From positions 120,829 through 184,828 of the forward strand of contig NZ_LMRV01000077.1 in assembly GCF_001428245.1 (NCBI RefSeq): a stretch of 64,000 bases of DNA, in the 5' to 3' direction. Within the stretch, counting starts at the first letter, position 1. The number at the start of each line of letters is the position of its first letter. The DNA comes from Paenibacillus sp. Soil522 (GTDB lineage: Bacteria > Bacillota > Bacilli > Paenibacillales > Paenibacillaceae). This document shows positions 41,864 to 50,835 of the stretch, piece after piece. Position numbers and translations under genes: made by a program. A model generated the notes under the pieces. It searched no databases, had not been told where the DNA came from, and saw nothing but the letters and a program-made list of their open reading frames with translations.

Positions 41864-42643
41864 TTATCGTCGAGACCTGAAATGGCTTGGCGTAACGCCC
41901 ACGAAGCGTTTAAACTGGCGCATAAAGTGGGTGTCGTTCTCGTACCCGCACATCTTCGAAATGGCAGCTATGGATAACGAGCTGTTCTGCAAAAGATACT
42001 TGGCATACTCGAGCCTGCCGTTGATCATGTCCGAAACTACTGAACACCCGAACAGTTCCTTATAGATATGCTGAAAATACGACTTGCTCAAATTAACGCG
42101 GGAGGCAATCTTTTCTACAGGCAAATGGGTTTGAGGCGAGCTGTAAAGCTCACCCCGCAGCTCGGAGAACTGGCGGAAATACCGGCTCGTTTTATCGGGC
42201 AGGGAGGCTCTCTCTATAAGATTGCTAAGCTTCATAAACAGCGTTCTGATATCGGAGTCAATAATCTTGTCGCGCAGCGGTCCACCCAGCTTGCTCATGC
42301 CGTGCAGTTCCCGGATGCACCTGGTAATCAGTAGCGGATCTACGGCCTTGATGGGCGTATCGAGGGGAAGATTTATCTCAGAGAGAAATTCCGCAATATC
42401 ATCGCCGTCGCAGTGAAACCAGTCGTTGATGAACGGCTCCTCCAGTTCCCGGTATAGATGAGGCGTTGCAGGGTGGAACAGGATATAGGAATTTTTCTCC
42501 GCCGTGAGCGGCCTTCCGTCCAGAACAATCTCTGAATGGCTTCTAAAAAAGACAAAAGCATAATTCCCCGCCCCTACCGGACGCTCTATTCGGATCCCGT
42601 CCCTATGAATAAAGTTAAATCCGCAGTTGATCAGACGTATCAT
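41864..42643 (-). CDS. AraC family transcriptional regulator
   Basis: The 259-residue protein has an N-terminal cupin-like sugar-sensing region (GNYAFVFFRSHSEIVLDGR, SYILFHPATPHLYREL; about residues 20-75), a helical linker, and a C-terminal AraC DNA-binding domain (VEKIASRVNLSKSYFQHIYKELFG and IAAISKMCGYENDTHFMRQFKRFVGVTPSHFR). It is divergent from the GH51 gene with 121 bases between starts, so it most likely controls that gene in response to arabinose or an arabino-oligosaccharide. AAGGAG precedes ATG 42643 on the minus strand. Confidence 0.93.
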   Translation of the reverse strand: MIRLINCGFNFIHRDGIRIERPVGAGNYAFVFFRSHSEIVLDGRPLTAEKNSYILFHPATPHLYRELEEPFINDWFHCDGDDIAEFLSEINLPLDTPIKAVDPLLITRCIRELHGMSKLGGPLRDKIIDSDIRTLFMKLSNLIERASLPDKTSRYFRQFSELRGELYSSPQTHLPVEKIASRVNLSKSYFQHIYKELFGCSVVSDMINGRLEYAKYLLQNSSLSIAAISKMCGYENDTHFMRQFKRFVGVTPSHFRSRR

Positions 42644-42764
42644 TTCGGTTCTCCTTTTAAAAGCACGATAGGTCAGTTTTTAAATATTATAAATTATTGT
42701 TACCTAGTGAACAAGTGCTTACAATTTTAATTAGCAGAAAGAAAGACTAAAGGAGACAAAAGGG

Positions 42765-45146
42765 ATGAAAATGGAAGTGAAGCTGCATGTACACACACAA
42801 GAGCGGGGTGCGGAATTAGGCGACTTGTTCGGCATTTTTTTCGAGGATCTGAACCATGCGGTGGACGGAGGGCTTTACGCGGAGCTTGTTCAAAACCGTT
42901 CTTTTGAATTCGATCCGATTGATCGTGCGGAATACCATGCCTTGACAGCTTGGGAAAAAATCGAAAAAGGCGGCGGAAAGGCGGAAATCACCGTAGAAGT
43001 CAGTCATCCTTTAAACCCGCGCAACCTGCATTACGTCGCCATCGATATTGTATCCGAGGGCGACGGAGTCGGGATTATGAACCTGGGCTTTAACAGCGGC
43101 ATTCCCGCCAAACAGGGAGAAACCTATCTGTTTTCGGTTTATGCGCGGCGGGATGCCAGCTTTGATGAACCGGTTGTCGTAACGATTGAAGGGACGGACG
43201 GCGCCGTTCATGGTGAGGCAACGATCGTGGTGCAATCGTCCGAATGGACAAAATATGAATCGGCAATTACGGCGAACGCCACCGATACCTGCAGCCGTCT
43301 TGTGATTGCGACGAAAGGAAAAGGCAAGCTATATCTCGATATGGTGTCCCTTTTTCCGGAACGGACCTTTCGCAACCGGCCAAACGGCCTGCGGGAAGAC
43401 ATTGCCGTAATGATCGCGGATTTAAAACCCAAGTTTATGCGATTTCCGGGCGGCTGTCTGGTGCATGACGGTTCATTGAATCCCGATGACAGAAACTCGA
43501 TGTACCGCTGGAAAAACACGTTAGGCGATATAGCGCAAAGACCCGCCAGACGGAATAGTTGGAACTACAATCAAACACTCGGTTTGGGTTATTATGAATA
43601 CTTTCTGTTCTGTGAGGATATTGGCGCCAAACCGATTCCGATCCTGCCGGGCGGAGTTGATCCGCATCATAATCGAATGGTTCCGATTGAGGAGCTGGCT
43701 CCCTGGACTCAAGATGCGCTTGATTTGATTGAATTTGCCATTGGCGATCCTTCAACCGAATGGGGGGCCATACGAGCGGAGCTGGGTCATCCTGAGCCGT
43801 TTGGATTGGAATATATCGGCATCGGAAACGAAGAAGTTAGAGAGCCGTTTTTCGAACGCTATCCCTTTTTCCATAGAGCAATCAAAGAGAAATACCCGGA
43901 TATCAAAATCATCAACTCCGCCGGTCCGTTTGCGGCCGGCGGCGAATATGAACGCGGCTGGAAATCCGCAAGAGAAAACAAATCGGATCTTGTGGACGAG
44001 CACTACTATCAGTCGCCGGAATGGTTTCTGGCCCATTACCACCGTTACGACGACTTCAAGGCCGATGACCCGAAAGTATTTTTGGGCGAATATGCTTCCA
44101 TCGGAAACACGTATTATAACGCTCTTGCAGAAGCTGCTTTTATGACAGGCTTGGAAAAAAATGCTCATGCGGTGTCACTGGCCTGCTATGCGCCGATGCT
44201 CTGCAATGTCGATTATGTCAATTGGAAGCCGGACTTGATTTGGTACAACAATCATGAAGTATTCGGAACGGCAAACTATTATGTGCAGAAGCTGTTTATG
44301 CATCATCAGGGAGATCAGTTGTTAAAAATTGAAGCAACCGAGTCGGAGAAAAAACAGGAACCAACGATGAAGCCGATTAACGGGGCTTTAGCGCTTGGGA
44401 CAGACCTTTGTTCCATTCGGTTCTGGGATATTCAATTGGTTAACAACGATACCGGAGAAACGAAGGATTTAAACGGAGCGTCTGCTGAGCTTTCAGATAC
44501 GAAAGAGGATCGCCTAAACGGAACGGCAATACGAACACTGGAGCTGGGAGAAACGAATTGGGAGAACTATACGCTGAGTCTGAAAGCTAAAAAAATCAGC
44601 GGGCACAAGGGCTTCAACATTTATTTTGGAAAGTGCGATGATAAAAATCAGCTAATCTGGGAAGTTGGCGGGTGGGCTAATGCGGATTCCAATCTGTGCT
44701 CCGGCGTGAATGGCAGAACCTCTTGCCTGACCCAACAAACATTTAGTCTGCAACCCGGCATCGAACACGAATTTACATTAGAAGTATCGGGAAGACAGAT
44801 CCGTGCCTGGATTAACAACGTACTGTTCCATAACACGGAAGACAAGCTTCCGGTGATCGAACCTCTGTATTATTCTGCAAGCTACGAGCGTTCAACAGGG
44901 GATGTCATCGTCAAGGTGATCAATGTGCAGGAGAATAGCGTTAGCGCACAGATTGCTTTGGCGGATTTGCATAAAACGTCTTTGACCGTTGAAGTATACG
45001 AGATGTCCGGCCATGCGCCGGATGACGAAAACACGTTTGCGTCGCCTGAGCGGGTGTCGCCGAAGCAAAAGGAATTCAGTACGGAAGACTGCAGTTTTCA
45101 TTACGATTTTCCCAAACATTCTATTACGGTATTCAGAGTGAAATAA
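42765..45146 (+). CDS. Alpha-L-arabinofuranosidase (GH51)
   Basis: A 793-residue GH51 enzyme. The opening RGAELGDLFGIFFEDLNHAVDGGLYAELVQNRSFEF is diagnostic, followed by a CBM4_9-like insert (about residues 65-205), the TIM barrel with KFMRFPGGCLVHDG, acid/base Glu356 in IGIGNEEVREPFF and nucleophile Glu442 in VFLGEYAS. A laminin-G/DUF1080-like insertion (about 560-680) sits before the final beta domain. The family removes arabinofuranose from arabinan and arabinoxylan. No signal peptide is present, so it works on imported oligosaccharides. Ribosome site AAGGAG precedes ATG 42765. The divergent AraC gene is the likely regulator. Confidence 0.95.
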   Translation: MKMEVKLHVHTQERGAELGDLFGIFFEDLNHAVDGGLYAELVQNRSFEFDPIDRAEYHALTAWEKIEKGGGKAEITVEVSHPLNPRNLHYVAIDIVSEGDGVGIMNLGFNSGIPAKQGETYLFSVYARRDASFDEPVVVTIEGTDGAVHGEATIVVQSSEWTKYESAITANATDTCSRLVIATKGKGKLYLDMVSLFPERTFRNRPNGLREDIAVMIADLKPKFMRFPGGCLVHDGSLNPDDRNSMYRWKNTLGDIAQRPARRNSWNYNQTLGLGYYEYFLFCEDIGAKPIPILPGGVDPHHNRMVPIEELAPWTQDALDLIEFAIGDPSTEWGAIRAELGHPEPFGLEYIGIGNEEVREPFFERYPFFHRAIKEKYPDIKIINSAGPFAAGGEYERGWKSARENKSDLVDEHYYQSPEWFLAHYHRYDDFKADDPKVFLGEYASIGNTYYNALAEAAFMTGLEKNAHAVSLACYAPMLCNVDYVNWKPDLIWYNNHEVFGTANYYVQKLFMHHQGDQLLKIEATESEKKQEPTMKPINGALALGTDLCSIRFWDIQLVNNDTGETKDLNGASAELSDTKEDRLNGTAIRTLELGETNWENYTLSLKAKKISGHKGFNIYFGKCDDKNQLIWEVGGWANADSNLCSGVNGRTSCLTQQTFSLQPGIEHEFTLEVSGRQIRAWINNVLFHNTEDKLPVIEPLYYSASYERSTGDVIVKVINVQENSVSAQIALADLHKTSLTVEVYEMSGHAPDDENTFASPERVSPKQKEFSTEDCSFHYDFPKHSITVFRVK

Positions 45147-45150
45147 GGAG

Positions 45151-45282
45151 TGCATTGTCTACCATTCCCGTGACTATAAGGAAATCGTTGGCGATCCGCT
45201 TTTCGACCACAATCGCCATGCGCGTGCCAAAGTATTGGATTGGAACGAGGAGGGGTTCCCGGAATTCGGCGAACCCGAGTGA
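45151..45282 (+). pseudogene. C-terminal fragment of a GH43 arabinosidase
   Basis: Directly after the GH51 stop a frame without a start codon encodes IVYHSRDYKEIVGDPLFDHN and RHARAKVLDWNEEGFPEFG, ending at TGA 45280-45282. This is the expected C-terminal end of GH43 alpha-L-arabinofuranosidases; the first 270 or so residues are missing. It shows that a GH43 gene once followed GH51 here and was lost by deletion. Confidence 0.75.
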
Positions 45283-45393
45283 AATGCTGTATGCATAGGA
45301 GCTAAGAAAACAGTCGTCATTCGCGGAGTGGCGGCTGTTTCATGCCTGTTATCGATATTGAGAGGAGTCATTCATTCTAATGGAAGCTTATTT

Positions 45394-46053
45394 ATGAGCA
45401 AATGCCTTTCCTTATGGGAATCGACCGACCTTGTGAACTGGTCGGAGCAGAGAATGATCGAATTAGGCGATGAGGATTTCGGCTGTCTTTGGGCGCCGGA
45501 TGTGATTTACGATCCTATCAATAAAGACTACGTCATTCACTGGTCATCACCTCATGCTTCCAATAATTACGGGCATAAAGCCATCTATTATTCCCGAACA
45601 AAGGATTTTGAAAGCTATACTAAACCGCAGCTGCTGTACCGCAAGGAAGACAGCGGGGTTATTGATTCTGCCATTTATGAGGAAAACGGCATGTTCTACC
45701 GGTTTATAAAAAGTGAGGCAAACCCCATAGGAATTGTACTGCAAAAGGGAGAATCCCTTACCGGTGAATACACAACAAACGAGGTTTTTAATGGGGAAAT
45801 GGCAAAACTCGGCAATCCCGCCTATGAAGCGCCTACTGCGTATAAGCTGAGCAACGGTAAATGGTGCCTGATGCTGGACTTTTTTGGTATCGAGGGAGAA
45901 GGGCAGGGTTATGTTCCTTTTGTAGCAGATGAGATTGATAGTGGACTCTTTATCAGATCGGATGAAAGCTTCAGCTTCCCTTACCGTTTCAAGCACGGAA
46001 CTGTGCTTTCAATAACAATGGAAGAGTACAACAGGATAAAAAACGGGTATTAA
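45394..46053 (+). pseudogene. 5'-truncated GH43 glycosidase
   Basis: The 219-residue frame begins MSKCLSLWESTDLVNWSEQR and continues with GCLWAPDVIYDPINKDYVIHW, SGVIDSAIYEENGMFYRF, YEAPTAYKLSNGKWCLMLD and RFKHGTVLSITMEEYNRIK. These are blades 2 to 5 of a GH43 five-bladed propeller. The first blade with the catalytic base Asp is missing, while the modulator Asp (WAPD) and acid Glu (YEAP) are present. No good ribosome site is found at 45394 or at the in-frame GTG 45328. It is therefore more likely a decayed remnant than an active enzyme. Confidence 0.7.
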
Positions 46054-46202
46054 CATAAAACGAAGGCTACCGGCAATCCATCGGAAATAATTGGACGGCT
46101 TCCTTATATTGGACTTTTTCGGAAACAACGTCGCATGATACAATGGATGTATTCTTATTCTTTACGGTTCAATTCCTCTCTCTAGTATAAGTATCTGAAA
46201 TG

Positions 46203-46234
46203 AAGCCTTAGGGATAGTTTCCTTAAGGCTTTTG
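46203..46234 (+). terminator. Terminator after the GH43 remnant
   Basis: AAGCCTTA (46203-46210) pairs with TAAGGCTT (46224-46231), followed by TTG. The T tract is short, so efficiency may be modest. Confidence 0.6.
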
Positions 46235-46307
46235 TTAAATTTAATTTTGAATGCGGTTACAAAATATATATTAATTCTGGATTATATTGCTAAAGAGGGG
46301 ATAAGCT

Positions 46308-48647
46308 ATGCAAATGATTGTGGATTTTATACGGAAGAAGAATATGCTCTTTAAGCTGATCCTCTCCTATGTGCTTGTCGGTTTTTTGTTTATCGGCGGC
46401 TTTTCCTATGTAGTATTGAGCAAGGTTTCTGAAAATATGACCGCAGAAACCATTGAGACGTCTGAAAGCATGATCGGTCAGTCTTATAATATAGCCGATA
46501 TGCTGCTGAATTCAACCTATAACTACTACTCAAAATTATTTACGAAGAACGATACAATCAATAGCGCTATGTATGGAACGGAATTTACGCTATATGATAC
46601 GTATAGAATCAATGGCGCTCTGAACGACTTTGCGCAAACCAATCCGCTGGTTTCGTCTATTTATGTTTATAATTCCAAGAAAGGAGTTGTCTTTAACTCC
46701 GCTTTGACCTTCAGCACAATAGATAATTTTTTCGATAAAGACATGACTAGTCTGTTGCTGCAAAGCAATTTATATAAGCACGGAATTTTCATCCCGCGGG
46801 AAGCGCAATATTCGTACCCCGGCAAAAGCACCGACGATGTAAGTCAGAAATTGATTTCCATCGTCTACGGCAATTTGCATCCCGGCGGCAAATGGGATGG
46901 GATGGTCGTTAATATAAATCAAAACGTACTTCAGGAGATGATAACAAAGGGAAACAAGAAATCAACACATAACATCATAATTGCCAATAGTGAAGGGAAG
47001 ATTATCACTCAACCGGATGGCTTGTTTTTGAGCAAAAGCAATGAAAATCCGACATTCCTGCAGAAGGTGCTGGTTTCTCAAAATAAACAAGGAAAGATGT
47101 TTTCCGATATCGACGGCAAGGAATTTTTGATTTCTTACGTGAAATCGGATCGGCTTGGCTGGAGCTTTATCTGTGTGACGGATTACGACAAGCTGCTGAG
47201 CAAAGTGAATACGTTGAAAACGTTTATTCTTTGGGTAACGGTAGGCTGTCTTGCGTTGATGGCGATCACCTCTGTTTTATTTACCAGAAGCATTTATGTG
47301 CCGATCTATCATTTAATCACAAGGATGAAGAAAACAACGACCGGGCCGAAAGAGCAAACATCGCTCAATGAATTTGATTGGATAAGCAAATCATTTACTA
47401 ATCTGGAGAAGAAAGTTGACTCGCTGCAAACCGATGTCAACCAATCGCTCCAGGTACGGAAGAGAGACTTTCTTCGTTCGCTTATACAAGGAACAATCGG
47501 AAAGGGAGCGGACGCCGGGCTAACGATGGACCAACTTGGCATTGGCTTTGAAAGCGGCAAATTTCTTGTTTGCATTCTAAAGATTGATGGATTTCACGAA
47601 TTGTCCGAGAAATATGATATGGTTGACATTTCTTTATTAAAGTATGCGATTGAGAATATTAGCAGAGAGATCGTCTCCGTTCATTATAAGATGGAAACGT
47701 TGGAAGACGGCAATGATTCTATGGATATGATCTTGAATGTCAGGGGTGAAGAGGAAGCCTATAAACGGGTGGTTGAATCTCTGCTCAAGGACATCCAGAA
47801 GAACATAGAGCATTTTTTGAAAATTTCGGTTACCGCATCCATAGGTTCTGTTGTCGAACGGATCGAAGAAGTGAAATATTCCAGACATGCCGCCTATCAG
47901 GCTATTCATTACCGTTTGATTTACGGAAGAAACAGCTTGATTTCCTACAGCGACATAAAAACTGCGGAAATGACGGATTATCAATATCCTGCCGTTCTGG
48001 AAAAGCAAATCTTGGACAGCTTGAGAGCCGGCGAGATGGAAAGGCTGCAGGAGCTGAGCGCCGAATTTGTCGATGCCATTCATCCGTTTAGCTATGACGA
48101 GATGATACTTGCGCTGGTTCAATTACTGGTCATGACGATTCGCACGTCCAAACACTTAGCTGGCAACGAAATCGAAAATGCGCATCTTGAAATTCATACA
48201 TGCCAACAGCAGCTGCTGCTGCTTGATACGCTGGAACAAATCGAGGCATGGTACGTATCGCTTTGCGCCAAGATCGTTGCAATTCGGGACAAGCAATCCC
48301 AAAGCCGAAACAAAAAGATTGTTGAAAAAGTGACAGCATATATCGAAGAGAATTATGCGAATTCCAATCTAAGCGTAGAAATGTTGGCGGAAATGGTTGG
48401 CTTAACCGTCAATTATTTTCGGAGCCTGTTCAAAGAGGAAACGGGACAATCCGTTTCCGCCTGTATCGCTGAGCTGCGCTTCATCAAAGCGGAAGAACTG
48501 CTGCTCCATACCGATCATCCCGTCAATAAAATCGGTGATCTTGTCGGCATCGACAATACGAAATACTTCTTTACTTTATTTAAAAAACGGTTCGGCAACA
48601 CACCGGAACGTTATCGGAAAGAGCATAAACTGAACAATATTATGTAA
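46308..48647 (+). CDS. Membrane-anchored AraC family regulator with sensor domain
   Basis: The 779-residue protein has an N-terminal membrane helix (LFKLILSYVLVGFLFIGGFSYVVL, about residues 14-37), an extracellular Cache-like region to about 300, a second helix (FILWVTVGCLALMAITSVLF, about 305-324), a cytoplasmic linker with HAMP-like and GGDEF-like degenerate segments, and a C-terminal AraC double helix-turn-helix (LSVEMLAEMVGLTVNYFRSLF and VNKIGDLVGIDNTKYFFTLFKKRFGNTPERYR). It has the same build as the regulator at 29403 and is followed by an importer and two secreted enzymes that it probably induces. Confidence 0.92.
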   Translation: MQMIVDFIRKKNMLFKLILSYVLVGFLFIGGFSYVVLSKVSENMTAETIETSESMIGQSYNIADMLLNSTYNYYSKLFTKNDTINSAMYGTEFTLYDTYRINGALNDFAQTNPLVSSIYVYNSKKGVVFNSALTFSTIDNFFDKDMTSLLLQSNLYKHGIFIPREAQYSYPGKSTDDVSQKLISIVYGNLHPGGKWDGMVVNINQNVLQEMITKGNKKSTHNIIIANSEGKIITQPDGLFLSKSNENPTFLQKVLVSQNKQGKMFSDIDGKEFLISYVKSDRLGWSFICVTDYDKLLSKVNTLKTFILWVTVGCLALMAITSVLFTRSIYVPIYHLITRMKKTTTGPKEQTSLNEFDWISKSFTNLEKKVDSLQTDVNQSLQVRKRDFLRSLIQGTIGKGADAGLTMDQLGIGFESGKFLVCILKIDGFHELSEKYDMVDISLLKYAIENISREIVSVHYKMETLEDGNDSMDMILNVRGEEEAYKRVVESLLKDIQKNIEHFLKISVTASIGSVVERIEEVKYSRHAAYQAIHYRLIYGRNSLISYSDIKTAEMTDYQYPAVLEKQILDSLRAGEMERLQELSAEFVDAIHPFSYDEMILALVQLLVMTIRTSKHLAGNEIENAHLEIHTCQQQLLLLDTLEQIEAWYVSLCAKIVAIRDKQSQSRNKKIVEKVTAYIEENYANSNLSVEMLAEMVGLTVNYFRSLFKEETGQSVSACIAELRFIKAEELLLHTDHPVNKIGDLVGIDNTKYFFTLFKKRFGNTPERYRKEHKLNNIM

Positions 48648-48664
48648 GTATAAAAAGAAATCAG

Positions 48665-48704
48665 AGGTGCGATACCCGGGATACCGGCGGAATCGCGCCT
48701 TTTT
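48665..48704 (+). terminator. Terminator after the regulator gene
   Basis: AGGTGCGAT (48665-48673) pairs with ATCGCGCCT (48692-48700) with one wobble pair, followed by T5. It separates the regulator from the importer operon. Confidence 0.85.
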
Positions 48705-48876
48705 CTTTTGCCAAAATCGTGCTTTTCCTTGCTTTTTAGACTTTTTTTCGTTTTTAAACCTGCTAATTCGATATTATTAAACTTTTTATATCAATTTGGG
48801 CTGTTCTTTTTAGGCTTGGAAGTGCCATATTGGGAGCAAGAGAAGGACATCAAAATCCGCATGAGGAGGTACAAGC

Positions 48877-49845
48877 ATGGCTAACACAGCTTCAATTTAT
48901 AAGTTGAATGCCGAATCAAAAGCTGTAAAGAAAAAGTCTTCATTCTTACAAGAGTTTCGCAGAAATCATTTATTGTATCTGCTGATGCTGCCTGGCATTC
49001 TTCTGATATTCGTTTTCGCATATTTGCCGATGCTCGGGGTTATCATCGCCTTTCAGGAGTACAGCCCTGTGAAGGGCATACTGGGAAGCGAGTTCGTTGG
49101 GCTCAAGAATTTCCGTTTTTTTATGGAAGCCAGCGATGTGTACAAAATAGTGTTCAACACGCTCTTTCTCAACTTATTGTTTATCCTGTGTGGAACGATT
49201 GTTGCCGTAGCGCTGGCCATTATGCTGTCGGAGCTCAAGCACAAAAAGTTCAAATCGTTCACCCAAACCATCGTGACGCTGCCTAATTTCCTATCCTGGA
49301 CGGTAGTTGCGATTGTCGGATCGACCTTCTTAACCGATCAAGGCGTGCTCAATCAAGCGTTGAAAGTTTTCGGAGTAGGACCGCTCTCATTCTACAGCGA
49401 ACCCGGCTACTGGCCGCTTATTCTCGTCGGCCTCAAGATTTGGCATGGGGCCGGCTTCGGCTCGATCGTTTATTTGGCGGCGATCTCCGGAATTAATCCC
49501 GACATCTATGAATCGGCTTCCATTGACGGGGCAAGCAGATGGGACAAAATCCGGCACATTACGCTTCCGCTTTTGAAGCCGACGATTATTCTGCTGCTGC
49601 TCTTGGCAATTGGCGGCATCTTTTACGGCGATTTTGGCATGATCTATGCGATCGTAGGCCGGAACGCGCTCCTCTACCCGACGACAGACGTCATTGATAC
49701 TTATGTTTATCGGGCGCTTATGGAATTAGGCAATGTCAGCATGTCGGCGGCGGTCGGGTTTTTCCAGTCACTCGTCGGGTTCCTGCTCGTTATAACGGTC
49801 AACCAGCTGACGCGCAAAATGTCGCCGGAATCGGCGCTATATTAA
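48877..49845 (+). CDS. Oligosaccharide ABC transporter permease (LplB type)
   Basis: A 322-residue membrane protein, with FRRNHLLYLLMLPGILLIFVFAYLPMLGVIIAFQEY at the start and six helices in all. The EAA loop is YESASIDGASRWDKIRHITLPLLKPT. AGGAGG lies 8 bases before ATG 48877. It is the first gene of the third importer in the window, with the YtcP-type partner and binding lipoprotein downstream. The neighbours suggest uronic-acid oligosaccharides as substrate. Confidence 0.93.
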   Translation: MANTASIYKLNAESKAVKKKSSFLQEFRRNHLLYLLMLPGILLIFVFAYLPMLGVIIAFQEYSPVKGILGSEFVGLKNFRFFMEASDVYKIVFNTLFLNLLFILCGTIVAVALAIMLSELKHKKFKSFTQTIVTLPNFLSWTVVAIVGSTFLTDQGVLNQALKVFGVGPLSFYSEPGYWPLILVGLKIWHGAGFGSIVYLAAISGINPDIYESASIDGASRWDKIRHITLPLLKPTIILLLLLAIGGIFYGDFGMIYAIVGRNALLYPTTDVIDTYVYRALMELGNVSMSAAVGFFQSLVGFLLVITVNQLTRKMSPESALY

Positions 49846-49885
49846 GGCGCTATATTCATATGAACATATTGGAAGGTGAAGCGAA

Positions 49886-50764
49886 ATGAAAGAAAGTGTC
49901 CGGGACAGACTTCTTCTGTCGTTCATGTATGTTGCGATCGCAATCTTTGCCGCCCTGTGCTTGATTCCGTTTTTTACGATGATCAGCGGATCGCTGACTA
50001 CGGAATTATCGATTAGGAAATACGGTTTCAAGCTTTTTCCTACAGAATTCACGTTGGAAGCTTACAAGCTCTTGTTGAAGGACAGCACGATTTATAAAGC
50101 GTATGGCGTGACTATGTTCGTAACGGTTGTCGGGACGGTGCTCGCGATGCTGGTCACCTGCATGATGGCGTATCCGTTGTCTCTTCGTTCGGTAAAATAC
50201 CGAAATCACGTCAATTTCTACGTGTTCTTTACGATGTTGTTTCATGGCGGACTGGTTACCAGCTACATCCTCATCACCAAATATCTCGGGATGAAAGATT
50301 CGATCTGGGTACTGATTATTCCATCGCTGCTTAACCCGTTTAACATGTTTCTATTGCGAAACTTCTTCCAATCGATTGACGAGTCGCTGGCGGAATCGGC
50401 CAAAATCGACGGCGCAAACGATATCTATATCATGTTCCGGATCATGCTCCCGGTTTCAATGCCCGCCATTGCGAGCATCAGCCTGTTTTATGCTTTGGCG
50501 TTCTGGAACAAATGGTTTGAAGCGCTGCTCTATATTTCGAAGCCTGATCTGTTTCCGCTGCAATATCTCATCAAGCGAATTCTGGACAACGCCGAATTTG
50601 GCAAGCTGCTTGCGGCCTCTGCTGGAATTCCTGAATTTGAAATTCCAACGATTACAACGAGGCTGGCCACAACCATAGTAACGATTGGTCCGATTATCTT
50701 CCTGTATCCGTTCCTTCAGAAGTATTTCGTGAAAGGTTTGCTTGTCGGGGCGATTAAAGGATGA
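49886..50764 (+). CDS. Oligosaccharide ABC transporter permease (YtcP type)
   Basis: A 292-residue membrane protein with six helices (first LLLSFMYVAIAIFAALCLIPFFTMISGS). The EAA loop reads LAESAKIDGANDIYIMFRIMLPVSMPA, and the C-terminus ends KYFVKGLLVGAIKG. GGAAGGTGA precedes ATG 49886. It forms the channel with the permease 40 bases upstream. Confidence 0.93.
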   Translation: MKESVRDRLLLSFMYVAIAIFAALCLIPFFTMISGSLTTELSIRKYGFKLFPTEFTLEAYKLLLKDSTIYKAYGVTMFVTVVGTVLAMLVTCMMAYPLSLRSVKYRNHVNFYVFFTMLFHGGLVTSYILITKYLGMKDSIWVLIIPSLLNPFNMFLLRNFFQSIDESLAESAKIDGANDIYIMFRIMLPVSMPAIASISLFYALAFWNKWFEALLYISKPDLFPLQYLIKRILDNAEFGKLLAASAGIPEFEIPTITTRLATTIVTIGPIIFLYPFLQKYFVKGLLVGAIKG

Positions 50765-50835
50765 TCTGAGTTTGGCTGAACACGCCTATGGCGGTTTAGT
50801 ATAGATATGAAACATGAAAAGGGAGGAAAAAAGAA

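Noticed and set aside
45328..45393. GTG start extending the truncated GH43 frame
   Set aside because: The extra residues do not resemble the first propeller blade of GH43, and no ribosome site precedes them.
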